From positions 5,981,501 to 6,045,500 of the forward strand of contig JARHVA010000122.1 in the NCBI GenBank assembly GCA_037957365.1: a stretch of 64,000 nt of DNA. Direction: 5' to 3'. Position 1 is the first letter of the stretch. Every line of letters begins with the position of its first letter. Below the pieces are notes generated by a model. That model was not told the DNA's origin. It searched no databases and was given only the letters and a program-made list of their open reading frames with translations. The DNA is from Torreya grandis (Eukaryota; Streptophyta; Pinopsida; Cupressales; Taxaceae). The position numbers and the translations under genes were made by a program. This document shows, piece after piece, positions 1-9,322 of this stretch.

Positions 1-477
1 ATGAGGTAGCCTCTAACATTTTAGGATCTCAATGGAGGTAAAATCCACTCTAGGGCATGAGTTTCAAGTATATTATTTGAATAACCTATTGATGGAATGG
101 TTGGAAGGGTATGCAGGTTGTTGACAAGGTTTTTAGATGGAGGTGTGGTTCCTAAAGGGTGGTGAAGTCCTACATGATTTAGATAGGTGATTGATTGGTA
201 ATTTAAAGTGGATATATCTCAAAAATCTAAAAAAGGAGGGAAGGGTAAGGTAGAAAATAAGACTATGGTTTTCAAGAATCACCTCTCTGGCTAGTTTCTA
301 AATAGATAATTGCTTTCATAACCTATGCATGTTACAAGCAACTATTACAAACACATAGTTAGACACAATTTATAAGTCTAAGGGGATATTGATATAATAA
401 ACTCATAATCCTTAGTCAAAGTTTCCCCTTTTAGGGAAGCTATTGCACACCCTTAATTAAGAGATTATGGCTCAGGT
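1..477 (-). repeat. T1 3' LTR, left part
   Basis: This stretch aligns with about 34,265-34,745, for example the shared run 'ggatctcaat' followed by 'aaaatccactctagggcatg'. The match stops at 477, where T2 begins, and resumes at 24,719 with 'taatgaggtat', which follows directly in the uninterrupted copy. This shows that 478-24,713 is an insertion. No gene is seen here. Confidence 0.85.
473..477. other. Target-site duplication of T2, left copy
   Basis: caggt precedes the first TG of T2. caggc follows its last CA at 24,714-24,718. Four of five bases match, and the interrupted sequence rejoins cleanly against the intact T1 LTR copy near 34,740. Confidence 0.75.
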
Positions 478-1941
478 TGTTTCAAACTGTTTTCGCTTTC
501 TACATTCAAAAGGAAGTAAGAAACTAGAGAAATGGTCTAGGGTTAGATGTTACCCGGATGAGGTCTGCGCACCATTATCCAGACATTGTGAGAACTCCTC
601 TTTGGTTTTGGAGGATGACACCTGTAGAAGAAAGAGACTAAAACACAGAGGTTGTTAGATAGGTAGATGGTGGGTTGCCAAGCAAAGCTTGATCCTAGAA
701 GTGTGGAGACTTCTATGAGGGATGACAACCCACTAGTAGATAAAAAAGAATATCTGATAAAGAGCAAAATGTTGCTAGGAATAGAAATGATAAAAGACTG
801 AATCAAAAGAAATAGAAGTAAATTCATACCTAAAGGTTGCTGTCAGTCTGGTCATAATAACCAACGTCGGTTAGTCTGCAAACGTCGATTTTCAAGTCTG
901 CCGACGTCAGTTAGTTTGCTGACGTCAGTGGAGGCAGTGGTCGATGTCAGTCATGACAATGGTCTGGGACAGGATCTGGGTGGGTTTATGGTCTGTGGAC
1001 GGGTATGAGAAGGGGTCTAGGAGTCTGTGCAGGGTCTAAGAGTCTGTGCTAGGTTGATTGGATAGTGAGTATGGTTTGTAAGAGGACCCAGACAAAGGAT
1101 AGGGTGACAGGGAGATGAGGATGAGAGAAAGCCTTTCAACCTCTTTGGGAAGAGCAGGTTGGGTCTGTGGTCTGGTTCATAATAATAAAAGCAGCAACTA
1201 GAAAACTAGTTACTAATAATGTAAATATTTGAAATGAAAACACAAAAGTACTTACCTGTGGCTTGATGAGGAAAGAGTGTTGCAGACTAGTTGCTGAAGC
1301 AGAAGACTTCTTGTAATGTGAGCCCCTATAGCCTGTGGTGCTTGCTATGTGCCTGAGAGAGGAAGGGAGTCCAAGAGAGAGGTCTGATTGAAAGGTTGGT
1401 AGATTGAAAGATTGGTAGATTGGTGGATTGGAAAGATTGTTGAAGATTGAAAGGATCAGATTGAAAGAAGGTCAGATCGAAGGATTGAAAGAGCAGCACC
1501 TGCATTCGGGTCAAGAATACAATTTTGAAGGTAATCGATGCCAGTAAAACTGTCGATGTTAGTCGACTACTGACCGACGTCAGTGGCTAGAAGGCAGGCA
1601 GAAAGGCTAAAAATAGCCTTTTGTCCATTTTCCCAACTACTGGGTCAGCGGGTCAGGAGAAGAAACAGTCGAAGGTGGATTAAAATCGATGAGAGGATGA
1701 GTGGGAAAATGAAATGGGGGTCTAGGCATTTAATAATTGGCATGGAGTAGTGGAGAGAATCCAAGGAGGGCATCCAAGGGTGGTGAGGTGTCATGGGTGA
1801 GATGGCAAGGGGAGAGAATTATTAATTTAAAATAAGATAATTATTTCAAATTAATAAGACATAGGTTAGGAGTGGTTAAGTGGACCAAGGGGACTAAGGG
1901 GGGATGACGACCAAGGCGTAGACATGATTTCATTGTCTACA
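478..1941 (-). repeat. T2 3' LTR
   Basis: This is 1,464 bp, the same length as the partner LTR at 23,250-24,713, and by eye about 95% identical. Read on the minus strand it begins TGTAGACA and ends at 478. It holds two groups of GACGTC-like boxes (about 859-955 and 1,535-1,592). It also holds splice-like signals on the minus strand: donor CAG|GTAAGTA with the intron starting at 1,255, donor G|GTATGA starting at 829, and acceptor TTCTACAG ending at 622. No gene lies here; short open frames are chance. Confidence 0.93.
859..955. promoter_or_regulatory. GACGTC-box cluster in T2 LTR
   Basis: At least five degenerate copies of an ACGTC-type box lie about 17-22 bp apart, including one perfect TGACGTCA palindrome near 921. 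ACGT-core boxes are known binding sites of plant bZIP factors; binding here is inference. Matching clusters lie at 1,535-1,592, 23,628-23,730 and 24,302-24,360, in the T2 leader (22,255-22,380), and in the T3 LTRs. Confidence 0.5.
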
Positions 1942-1954
1942 TTTGCCCCTTTTT
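1942..1954 (-). promoter_or_regulatory. T2 polypurine tract
   Basis: On the minus strand this reads AAAAAGGGGCAAA and touches the 3' LTR. It is identical to the tract next to T3's 3' LTR at 17,835-17,847. It primes plus-strand DNA synthesis in reverse transcription. Confidence 0.9.
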
Positions 1955-2682
1955 GTCTTGTTGGTTGTTCTTAACGAACTGCAAGACAAAAATAGGAGTT
2001 GGTTGCCATAGGTTTGGGATAAGGGTGATTTTATCCTATTGGTTGTTCGAATGAATTGCAAGACAAAAATAAGAGGTTGATTGCCCCAATTATGGGATGA
2101 GGTATTTCCCCTCAAAGTAAGAGTCGAGAGAAGGGAACCTGGAATCAGGTGCTAATTTGATAGAGAGTGGATGGATATGGTGAAGGCCGAGGTGAATGCT
2201 ACAAAAGTTGAGATTGCACACATACCACTTCACAAGGTGGTCAGGTCAAATTGTCGCAGGTTGAAGGGTCGAGGAGTACCAAAATCAAAATAATTGGGCC
2301 CCAGCATTTAGTCATAGTTGATTGGGTTATTCGATCCAAGCTGTAGCTCCAATGGTCATCGTGTTCCAGGTATCTCAGGCTCAAGAAATGCTCTTAGAAA
2401 CACAAAAATGTCACAAGTAGTGGGGATCAACCGAATTGCTATCCTATACTTGTGAGGGTTGAAATATGGGTTGCAGACAATTTTGCTAACCATTCATGAG
2501 GTAGCACACATGCAAAAACATCCAAGGCAATGTTTGTCTTGGAAGTGGTCAAAGTTGGAGGAGATAGTCATGATCTCCAAGGTTGTTGGTCGAGTTGAGG
2601 TTGAGATAGATGCTACATTAGATGGATGGACGAAAGAATGGCCGAGCTAACCTCAAAAGACCCCATGTCTACTGAGTGCTGC

Positions 2683-2721
2683 CTACATAGCCCCTATTGT
2701 TAGGGCCTCAGGCTGATGTAG
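2683..2721 (-). other. 3' UTR hairpin, T2 copy 1
   Basis: On the minus strand the outer stem is CTACAT/ATGTAG and the inner stem GGCCCT/AGGGGC (one bulge), with loop aacaat. It is followed by GGCAGCA. The same hairpin occurs at 2,879-2,918 and twice in T3. Its role is unknown. Confidence 0.6.
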
Positions 2722-2878
2722 TTCTCCCTAAAAGGGAGGAAGAGGGTCGGTTATGGATGGGTCATTAGATGAGATTAAGGTCATGGTCAAAGGGTCAAAA
2801 TGGTTTGTTCATTAGGTAGATGAACAAATGGATGTGGTCGAGCTAACCCCTGAAGACGTCCTGTCATCTGAGTGCTGC

Positions 2879-2918
2879 CTACATAGCCCTTGGTCGTTGA
2901 GGCCTCAGACCAATGTAG
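2879..2918 (-). other. 3' UTR hairpin, T2 copy 2
   Basis: The outer stem CTACAT/ATGTAG is intact on the minus strand. The inner stem is weaker (GGCCTC against AAGGGC). It is followed by GGCAGCAC, as in the other copies. Confidence 0.55.
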
Positions 2919-3599
2919 TTTAGACTAAGAGGTAAAATGGTTGATGATTGGTCTTATTCATGATGAAATGATGAGGATAAGATGATGTTACATCCTTTTC
3001 CACATTGTGTGATGGTGTATTCTGTAACATTGGTTGAGTGGTCTTTCATCCCTAGCAAGTTTCCATATCGGTGATGGATGTATGCTAAAAATGAATTGAG
3101 ATGATTTATGCTTCAGCAAGTAAGGTTTATGCTTAACATAAATTGTGCCTGGTCGATAGTTTCTATGTGTATTGGTGTCCATAGAAACTATGTGAAATGG
3201 ACTATGTCTTGTGAATCTAAAAATATTTGGTCTAGTTGGGTTTGGTTGGATTAGATAATAATTTGGTTGGATGTGACCAAGGTGTAAGAAGTGAAAGGCG
3301 CATTTCTCTTTCATTGACAAGGACCATAATGATGGCATGGATAAGGGTTTTTGGAAATAAAATCCCTATTCATGCATTACGTCTTTGACCAGTGGTTGTG
3401 TTAGAGAGGTAATCGAATCACTTGACATTAAGTGAGCTTGAAATCCCTTGAGTATGTTGGGGTGTTAAGGTCTGATTATGTGATATGGATGGAAGGGGGA
3501 ACCCTTTTTGGCAAGAAAAACTTTGCCCCTTTTATAGGTGACCCCGAGAACGACTACAGATAAGTCCATGACTTTAAAGTTGTTAGTCATTTTTTTTAA

Positions 3600-3860
3600 G
3601 GCAGACTGATCGATGTGGGAAGTCTATGAGGGGATGTTGTCTTGTTTTGTGGTCATGTTGTGAAGCTGATCGATGTGGGAAGCTTCAGAGATTGTGCTAT
3701 TTATGTAGCAAGATTTATGCATAGCCATCCTTCAAGGGAGTGGTCTATATTTTTGCTTTGTATGTTTAAAAGTCTTTGAATAGCTGTCCTTCAAGGGAGT
3801 AGTCTATTAGTTACAGCAATTATGCAACTGTCCTTTGAGGGAGCAGTCTGCATTTATAGT
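3600..3860 (-). repeat. Short repeats in T2 3' UTR
   Basis: Two copies of a 'gatcgatgtgggaag' unit about 60 bp apart (3,608-3,690) are followed by three copies of a unit read on the plus strand as 'tccttcaagggagtagtct', spaced about 60 bp (3,728-3,855). The minus-strand form can fold into a small CCCT-tga-AGG hairpin. The same set in the same order is in T3 at about 15,960-16,205. Confidence 0.6.
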
Positions 3861-4257
3861 TTTATGACCTTGGAATAAGCATCCCACTTTTATATTTTTT
3901 TTATTTGTTTGTTTTTTGTTTTACTGGACTTTGGTCATAGACTTGACTATAGAGGTTTAGAGGGTTTCCCTTTTATTAGGACAAAGCATTCATGCTTAAC
4001 AAAAGGGTTGACTAATGTTTGTAGGATTGAGGGTTGAAAAGGAATAGGAATGACGATGATGGGAGGTTGCTCAAGGGATCGAGCTCAAGTTAAACATCAA
4101 GTGAATAATTACTTGACTAACAGTAGATTGGTCGAAGATGCAAGGCATAAAAGGGCTCAGGTTCTAATAAGTCCCTGACCCATGCTTGTGTTATGATGTA
4201 AGGTCCGAGTCAATTAGGAGCAAACTTGCCCCATTTGCTTCATTCTAAATTGGTCAC

Positions 4258-4734
4258 ATGTTAAAGATGATTGGTTGAAGTCATGAATAAAAAGGTTGGT
4301 TGATGTTTGGTCAAGGCTTGGTTGAGGTCGATGATTGGTTGATGTTGGGTTGATGTTTGGGTCGAGGCTTGGTCAATGCTTGGTCGAGACTTGGTCAAGG
4401 TTGATATTTGGTTGAGGCTTGGTCAATGTCGTGATTAAAAGGTTGGTTGATGTTGGTCAAGGCTTAGTTAATTGATGCTTGGTCAAGGCTTGGTCGAAGC
4501 TAGGTTGAGGTCAATGTTTGGTTGATGTCATGATTAAAAGGTTGGTTGATGTTTGGTTGAGGTCAAATGTTTGGTCGATGCTCGGTCAAAGTCGAGGTTT
4601 GGTCGAGGTCGATGTTTGGTCGAGGTTTGGTTGTTTGGTCAATGTTTGGTCAAAGTTGATGTTTGGTCAAAGTTACAATAGTCAGGATAAGGTCGAATTC
4701 CCCTAGTTGCTAGAGAGAATGTTTGACTGATTTA
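4258..4734. repeat. Degenerate minisatellite replacing pol in T2
   Basis: About 430-480 bp are built from short units of the type TTGGTCGAGG / TTGGTTGATG. A longer block starting 'aaaaggttggttgatg' recurs near 4,290, 4,436 and 4,536, so there is a higher-order period. It begins where homology to T3 gag-PR stops and ends where homology to the T3 integrase tail resumes. The small plus-strand open frame at 4,518-4,706 is an artefact of the repeat. Confidence 0.85.
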
Positions 4735-5190
4735 GTTTGAGAGAGCGAGATCCTGATCTGCAAGGTTGGAGGCAAGAATCTCAAAAGTACAGATGGTGAT
4801 AGAGGAAATGGTTGGTAATGATTTGATTAAAGTAGCTAATGGTTGGGGGTCATTAGGCTGGACCTCCATCGATTGTAAGGCTTAAATCAAAGTTTGATGA
4901 TGTTTTGGAGAGTTTTGTATGAGATCATACAAAGACGTCTTCACAGGGGTCATGTGGTGAGGTTGTTTCACCACGAAGTCAGGGATTGTCTTTGGAGATT
5001 CTGGTCGAGATGTGCCCAAGATAGTAATCTTAGGTTTTGGTTGTGGTGAAGGCTTGGTAGATGGGGATGTCCAAGGGATAGAAACATGTCTTTTCCCTTT
5101 ATCCTTTTGGGTTGGTAGGCTGGTGGTCAAGTTGACTATGTTGATTTCGAATAATGGGGTTAAAGGCAGTGGAGGGACCATAGTCTAGTG
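4735..5190 (-). pseudogene. T2 gag linker, segment beyond the T3 insertion
   Basis: The minus strand encodes a segment matching T3 just before its protease (about 10,730-11,150): a Lys-rich stretch, a PKITILG motif, then SLYDLIQ, which in Tat elements precedes the protease. Homology ends near 4,735, right at the start of the protease domain. Removing T3 and its 5-bp duplication puts this segment in the same reading frame as the gag ORF at 20,510-22,132. A stop follows a few codons after the junction, near 5,184. Confidence 0.75.
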
Positions 5191-5195
5191 TTGAG
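5191..5195. other. Target-site duplication of T3, left copy
   Basis: ttgag directly precedes the TG of the T3 5' LTR. The identical ttgag follows its 3' LTR at 19,217-19,221. This exact 5-bp repeat is the expected mark of a gypsy integrase. Confidence 0.95.
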
Positions 5196-5365
5196 TGTAG
5201 ACACCGAAATCGTGTCGACTCCCCTGGTCATCCCTCATGTTATTCTCCCTCGCCTATTTAACCCTTGTCGACCACTTTCCCACTAGTCTTGACCTTGGCA
5301 GCATGTCAAAATGAGCAGAAGGCTAAAAGTTAGTCTCTACCCCCATTCTGCATCTGCCAACCACG

Positions 5366-5445
5366 GTCACCACTCGACTGACGTCACCGATGTCGGTCAC
5401 TTCTCAACTGACATCGGCGGTCCTGCCGGTGTCAATTCTCATTAC
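5366..5445. promoter_or_regulatory. GACGTC-box cluster, upstream part of T3 LTR
   Basis: Four to five spaced boxes occur, including TGACGTCA near 5,379 and several GATGTCGG or GACATCGG variants that look like CpG-decayed forms. The 3' LTR counterpart at about 18,018-18,100 keeps different boxes intact (CGACGTCG, GACGTCGG). Confidence 0.5.
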
Positions 5446-6094
5446 CACTACATTCTCAACCTGAATGTAGGAACCGCTATTCTGTTACCCGTTATCCATG
5501 CGGTTACCAATCCATTTTCATGATCGGTTATCAAACCGTCCTTTAATAAATCAACAAAACCATGAACCTCTGGCAATCAACGGATTCATTGATTATTCAA
5601 CCAACCAGTTCATTCATTCAACCAACTCTTGTGATCAATCAACTCTGGCGATCAACCATTTTCTTGCATCCAATCAATCTGCGATCAATCTTTTGTGTCT
5701 CTCTCTCCAGCACAAGAATCCTACTTCGCTCATCTTGCAACACATCGATGACTTCAATCATGTCTTTTATCATACTTGCAGTGTGTAACAGGTAAGTATC
5801 TCTCTTTGTGTTTTTGTTTCTCTATGGTTTTTGTTTGTTTATTACTGCTATCACCCCTATTTTAGACTTAGACTATAACCCTGACCTGACTTCCTCCTTT
5901 ACACCTCTATCCACTATCCCTTGACTACACAGTTTGTAACTCTACTCAGACTTCCTGCATAAAACCCCAAACAAAATAGCAGACCTTTCTGCAAAGCCTA
6001 AGACCCTGTCCCGACTCTAAGACCTTGTCCCAACCCTACCAGACCCGACTGGACTCGACCAAACTCAACCAGACCTGTCCAATAACTGCTGCCT

Positions 6095-6200
6095 CGACTG
6101 ACGTCGGTCATTACCCCGATCGATGCCGTCACTTTAATCGACATCGGCACCCTTTCCTGACCGATGCCGGCACATAGACCGACACTGGCGACTGTGCAGA
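6095..6200. promoter_or_regulatory. GACGTC-box cluster, downstream part of T3 LTR
   Basis: About five boxes with CGAC..CGGC symmetry are spaced about 20 bp apart, such as TGACGTCGGT and CGACATCGGC. The 3' LTR counterpart is at about 18,745-18,850. The position is after the likely transcription start, so the boxes may act in the leader RNA or as internal enhancers; this is inference. Confidence 0.45.
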
Positions 6201-6219
6201 ATAGTTCACTAAATATCAG

Positions 6220-6419
6220 GTACGCATTTTATTTTTCATCTTTTATTTGCTTTCATTCTGTCTTTTCATTATTTCCATTTCTGTCAAATATTTTTGTTTT
6301 TAATTAGTGGGTTGATATCCTTCTAGGAAGTCTTCGTACTTTTGGGATCAGGCATTTGCTTGACAACCCACCATCTCCTCATCTAACATTTTTTGTGTTT
6401 AGTCTCTTCTTCTTTGCAG
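6220..6419 (+). other. Candidate intron inside T3 5' LTR
   Basis: Donor CAG|GTACGC and acceptor TCTTCTTCTTTGCAG|GTGTCATTCC enclose 200 bp. The 3' LTR has the same pair (18,871-19,070, also 200 bp). The more divergent T2 LTRs keep both signals on the minus strand (829 to 622 in the left LTR). An upstream donor at 5,792 (GTAAGTAT) is also shared. Splicing is predicted only. Confidence 0.4.
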
Positions 6420-6568
6420 GTGTCATTCCTCCACAGCCAAAGAGGAGAACCTTCCAACGTCTGATTTCGGTGCGCACGATCATATCCAGGTATCTTCTAG
6501 CCTTGACCATCTTTTAGTTTCTTAATTTCTTCTTTGAATGTAGAAAGCAATTTAGCGTAGAAACATTC

Positions 6569-6588
6569 TGGCACGCCCGGTGAGACCC
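6569..6588 (+). promoter_or_regulatory. T3 primer binding site
   Basis: TGGCACGCCCGGTGAGACCC begins three bases after the 5' LTR. The T2 equivalent is TGGCACACCCGGTGGGACC. It should pair with the 3' end of a host tRNA to start minus-strand synthesis. I cannot name the tRNA with confidence. Confidence 0.85.
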
Positions 6589-7382
6589 TAGGGCCTTCCT
6601 TGGGTTCTTTCTTTCTTTCATTCATATAGGTGCATTAGGTTCCTTCCTTTTTCGCCTCTTTCGTCTCTTCTAAATGACATCATAAGCAAGACTAAAAAGA
6701 ACTTTTCTTTTCTTTCTTGCACTTTTAGACTAGTCAAAACTCATATTCTTCGACTCTTTCTCCATTCGTCTTCATACGAACAAAACATTTCAACTTGGGG
6801 CATTAAAACACTTTGCATTCATTTCTATTTGCTTGCATTTCTTAGACCACACTTAGTAATTAATAAACACATATTGAATTAATCTAGTCCACTTGATGTT
6901 ACACGACCAAACCACTTGCACAAAACAAACATCTTAACTTACCTGAGACAAGGCCCGACTGGGATTTCATCCCCCAGCGGATACCTTACCCATCCCGGTG
7001 ATCTTACTTGGATTTCATCACTAAGGGGAAAGCCCACTCTATTCTCTGGCGGAGTCTAATCTCTAGGGGAAGTATATTTTGGCTAAGCGGGCCTAGTTTA
7101 TCACTAGACTCGTGAAGTGAGGGCAGCTTGCTCCTTAGCACCAGGCCTTGTACGAAACCTAACACAGACTTCTTGAGCACCATAACTAACCCAAAACCAT
7201 CCATAGACTGCTTCTTCTAAGACCTGACTCAAAAGCCAATCTTCCTCTACACACATTCTAAGGCATAAGCCACTATAATCCTAATAATTTACTTCTAGGG
7301 TTTTAGGATCTGCTTGTGTTCTTTATCTTTTCTATTCTTATCTGCTTGTTTGAGCTTGTGAGGACATTCTTCCTTGCCTTGA
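6589..7382 (+). other. T3 5' leader before gag
   Basis: About 0.8 kb is non-coding. A block at about 6,950-7,205 is strongly conserved with T2 (22,600-22,860, minus strand) and partly with T5 (46,640-46,850). It starts with two small hairpins and includes shared runs such as 'aaggggaaagcccactct' and 'gtgaagtgagg'. By position it could hold RNA packaging or dimerisation signals; that is inference. Confidence 0.65.
6959..7025 (+). other. Twin hairpins in T3 leader
   Basis: Hairpin 1 is CTGGG-ATTTCATCC-CCCAG (6,959-6,977). Hairpin 2 is CTTGG-ATTTCATCA-CTAAG (7,007-7,025, one G-T pair). Both have a nine-base loop of nearly identical sequence. T2 has CTAGG..CCTAG and CTTGG..CCAAG at the matching places, so the stem changed on both sides together. 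Confidence 0.6.
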
Positions 7383-9322
7383 ATGGTTTTGACTCGTAGC
7401 CAAGCCAAGGCTCTAGTCAATCACGCGAGGCATCATCCACTTTCGTCTACCCCATCCATAACCAGCCCTATAATGGAGTTCCACTCGGAGACTGAAAGGA
7501 CTCCTACTCGACCATCCCCGACCCAAATGCCTATTGTCCCAGAAGGGGACCAAGATTTCGCATGATTCTTGGACCTCAATGTCAAATCCTTACAGCACTA
7601 TATTACGAATAGCTGAACGTGAGACTCCTTGGGCAATCCAATGTACGGAATGTTGACCTCTCTTCTTGAAACTGTGGCTGTATCAACGGCGTCCGTAGTT
7701 CAACCCTTAGACACCCAGGCTATTGCCTCAACCAATGACCAGTCTTTGACCAACCATCCAAGTGTGGCCTCTCCCTCCATCATTGGGCCCACTTCCACCG
7801 GGGTTTTGGCACCTATCAATCTCAGCCCACTCAACCACTTTCTACCCCCTTTCAGAATCTGGTCATCTCTATTCCACCTACCCTTGCTCTTATCAACACT
7901 AGGGTGGCTACCTATCCATTGGCCCATGTTACCACTAACCAACCTCCCGTGATAACATCGAACCTAGCCATGCCTTCTACCCAACCATCCTTAGTCTCCT
8001 CCTCTATCCCTACGACTAGTCATCCATATGTTGCACCATTACTGGTATAACCAACTACGTCGTATACCTCTTATAGCCTCTTTCAAGTGCCTTACAATCT
8101 AGGGGGTGCACCACCAGCCAATCCGTCAGTAGACATCATCAAAATGCTGATGGACAAGATGTCCAACCTAGAGACCTCTGTTTCTGGCTCACGCAATACT
8201 CTCTCATATGAACAAATTTGCAATGAGCCCATTCATCCTTCTATCCTGATCTGACCATATCCCAGCCAGTGGGAACTTCCTAATTTTTCTCACTTTCAAA
8301 GCAAGGAAGACCCACAACAGCACTTACGGGCATTCAGACATGCCTGTTACCTTATCGCCCACGACGATGCATTACTTTTACACACATTTCCTATGTCTCT
8401 CTTAGGTGCTGTGCTTGACTGGTATAGCTCCCTTGCCAGCCATTCCCTCTTCATGTTCACTCAGCTGGCCCAACTCTTCCTCGATCATTTCTCTATCAAC
8501 ATCACCAAGAAGGTCTCAATCACAGACCTCTATTCTATCTGCCAATTCGAGGACGAATCCATTGCTGATTTTGTCACTCGATGGAGGGGCCTTATCAATC
8601 AACTCTCCTTTTCTTTACCCCAACCCGAACTTATTGAACTTTTCTCCCAAGCTTGTGCCAAACATATTTCTTCCACCTTGAGGGTTCAGACCTTCCGCAC
8701 TTTTGACGAAACCTTCATGATGGCCCGTAAACTTGAGTTACATGCCGTCAAGGAGAATAAAGTCAAGTTACGGAGCAAGAATCCCAACTCCAAGACCAAT
8801 GACCCCTCTTCTAAGCCTTCCTCATCCAATCCTAAATCTAAAGCTTCAACAAATATTGTGGTTGTTAGATATTCCTCCTCTTCACCTTCAACTAACCAGC
8901 CTGAGCCATCCACATCTCAGAGTGCCACCCACCAATTTCAGCAGAGATACATACAGCGACAGTTTACTCCACTCGGAGAATCATACGCGTCTATGCTAGA
9001 AAAGCTCGTCAAACAAGGGGCCCTCAATCTCCCCCAAATCCAACCACCTCCACAATTTGATCCCTCATGCGCCATCCCTGAGTGGTATAGGGAAAATGAC
9101 TTCTATAACTACCACCGTGTTAAAGGTCATGACACAGGCAACTGTAAAACCCTTAAAAACATAATCCAAGACATGCTTGAAAAGGGTGACCTCATCCTCG
9201 ACAATCCCAATGCACCCCCTAATCAGGGTATTGACATCTTCAAACAACCATTCCCCAATCATCCACCAACTCAAAACAATGTCCAGACCTTGATTAACAA
9301 CACTCATGAACACAACATTTGA
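7383..9322 (+). pseudogene. gag: T3 gag, capsid-like part
   Basis: The start ATG gives MVLTRSQ, the same start as the T2 gag. The first part is broken by a stop at 7,563-7,565 and others near 7,601-7,615. A frameshift near 7,845 then moves the frame. From 8,393 a 309-codon stretch stays open. It carries the Retrotrans_gag domain (DWYSSL, then a FLDHF motif and SIADFVTRWRGL), a Ser/Pro/Lys-rich linker, and a decayed CHHC knuckle (about 9,097-9,151) whose first Cys is now Tyr. Gag forms the virus-like particle that packages element RNA. The protein matches the T2 gag over its whole length. Confidence 0.88.

Larger units (their letters stand above)
1955..4257 (-). other. T2 3' untranslated region
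   Basis: This is non-coding and collinear with T3 15,540-17,830. The junction-side end matches the T3 INT tail: both have the run 'caagtttgctcctaattg'. It contains two copies of a CTACAT/ATGTAG hairpin (2,683-2,721 and 2,879-2,918). It also contains CTCCCTTGAAGG-type repeats (about 3,720-3,855), paired 'gatcgatgtgggaag' repeats (3,608-3,690), and a twofold repeat around 'caagacaaaaata' (about 1,970-2,100). A 116-codon minus-strand frame at 2,988-3,338 is conserved with T3 as DNA, but most differences would change amino acids, so I do not call it a gene. Confidence 0.75.
5196..6565 (+). repeat. T3 5' LTR
   Basis: This is 1,370 bp from TGTAGACACC to GAAACA. By eye it is about 93-95% identical to the 3' LTR, with most differences at CpG sites. 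A TATTTAA near 5,254 could serve as a TATA box. GACGTC-type boxes cluster at 5,366-5,445 and 6,095-6,200. Splice-like signals are present: AACAG|GTAAGTAT (intron start 5,792), TATCAG|GTACGC (6,220), acceptor TTCTTTGCAG (ends 6,419), and TCCAG|GTATCT near 6,490. Confidence 0.95.

Noticed and set aside
2988..3338. 116-codon minus-strand open frame in T2 3' UTR with a partly matching frame in T3 (16,424-16,687), considered as an extra gene such as env
   Set aside because: DNA is conserved, but differences fall on all codon positions and mostly change amino acids; the T3 copy has a stop in the middle. There is no signal peptide or membrane segment. It is better read as conserved UTR.
3600..3860. 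Spaced short repeats considered as a CRISPR-like array
   Set aside because: Only three degenerate copies, no conserved repeat, and a plant retrotransposon setting.
4518..4706. 62-codon plus-strand frame with repeated VWS/SRF words
   Set aside because: Translation of the minisatellite, on the strand opposite to T2 transcription.
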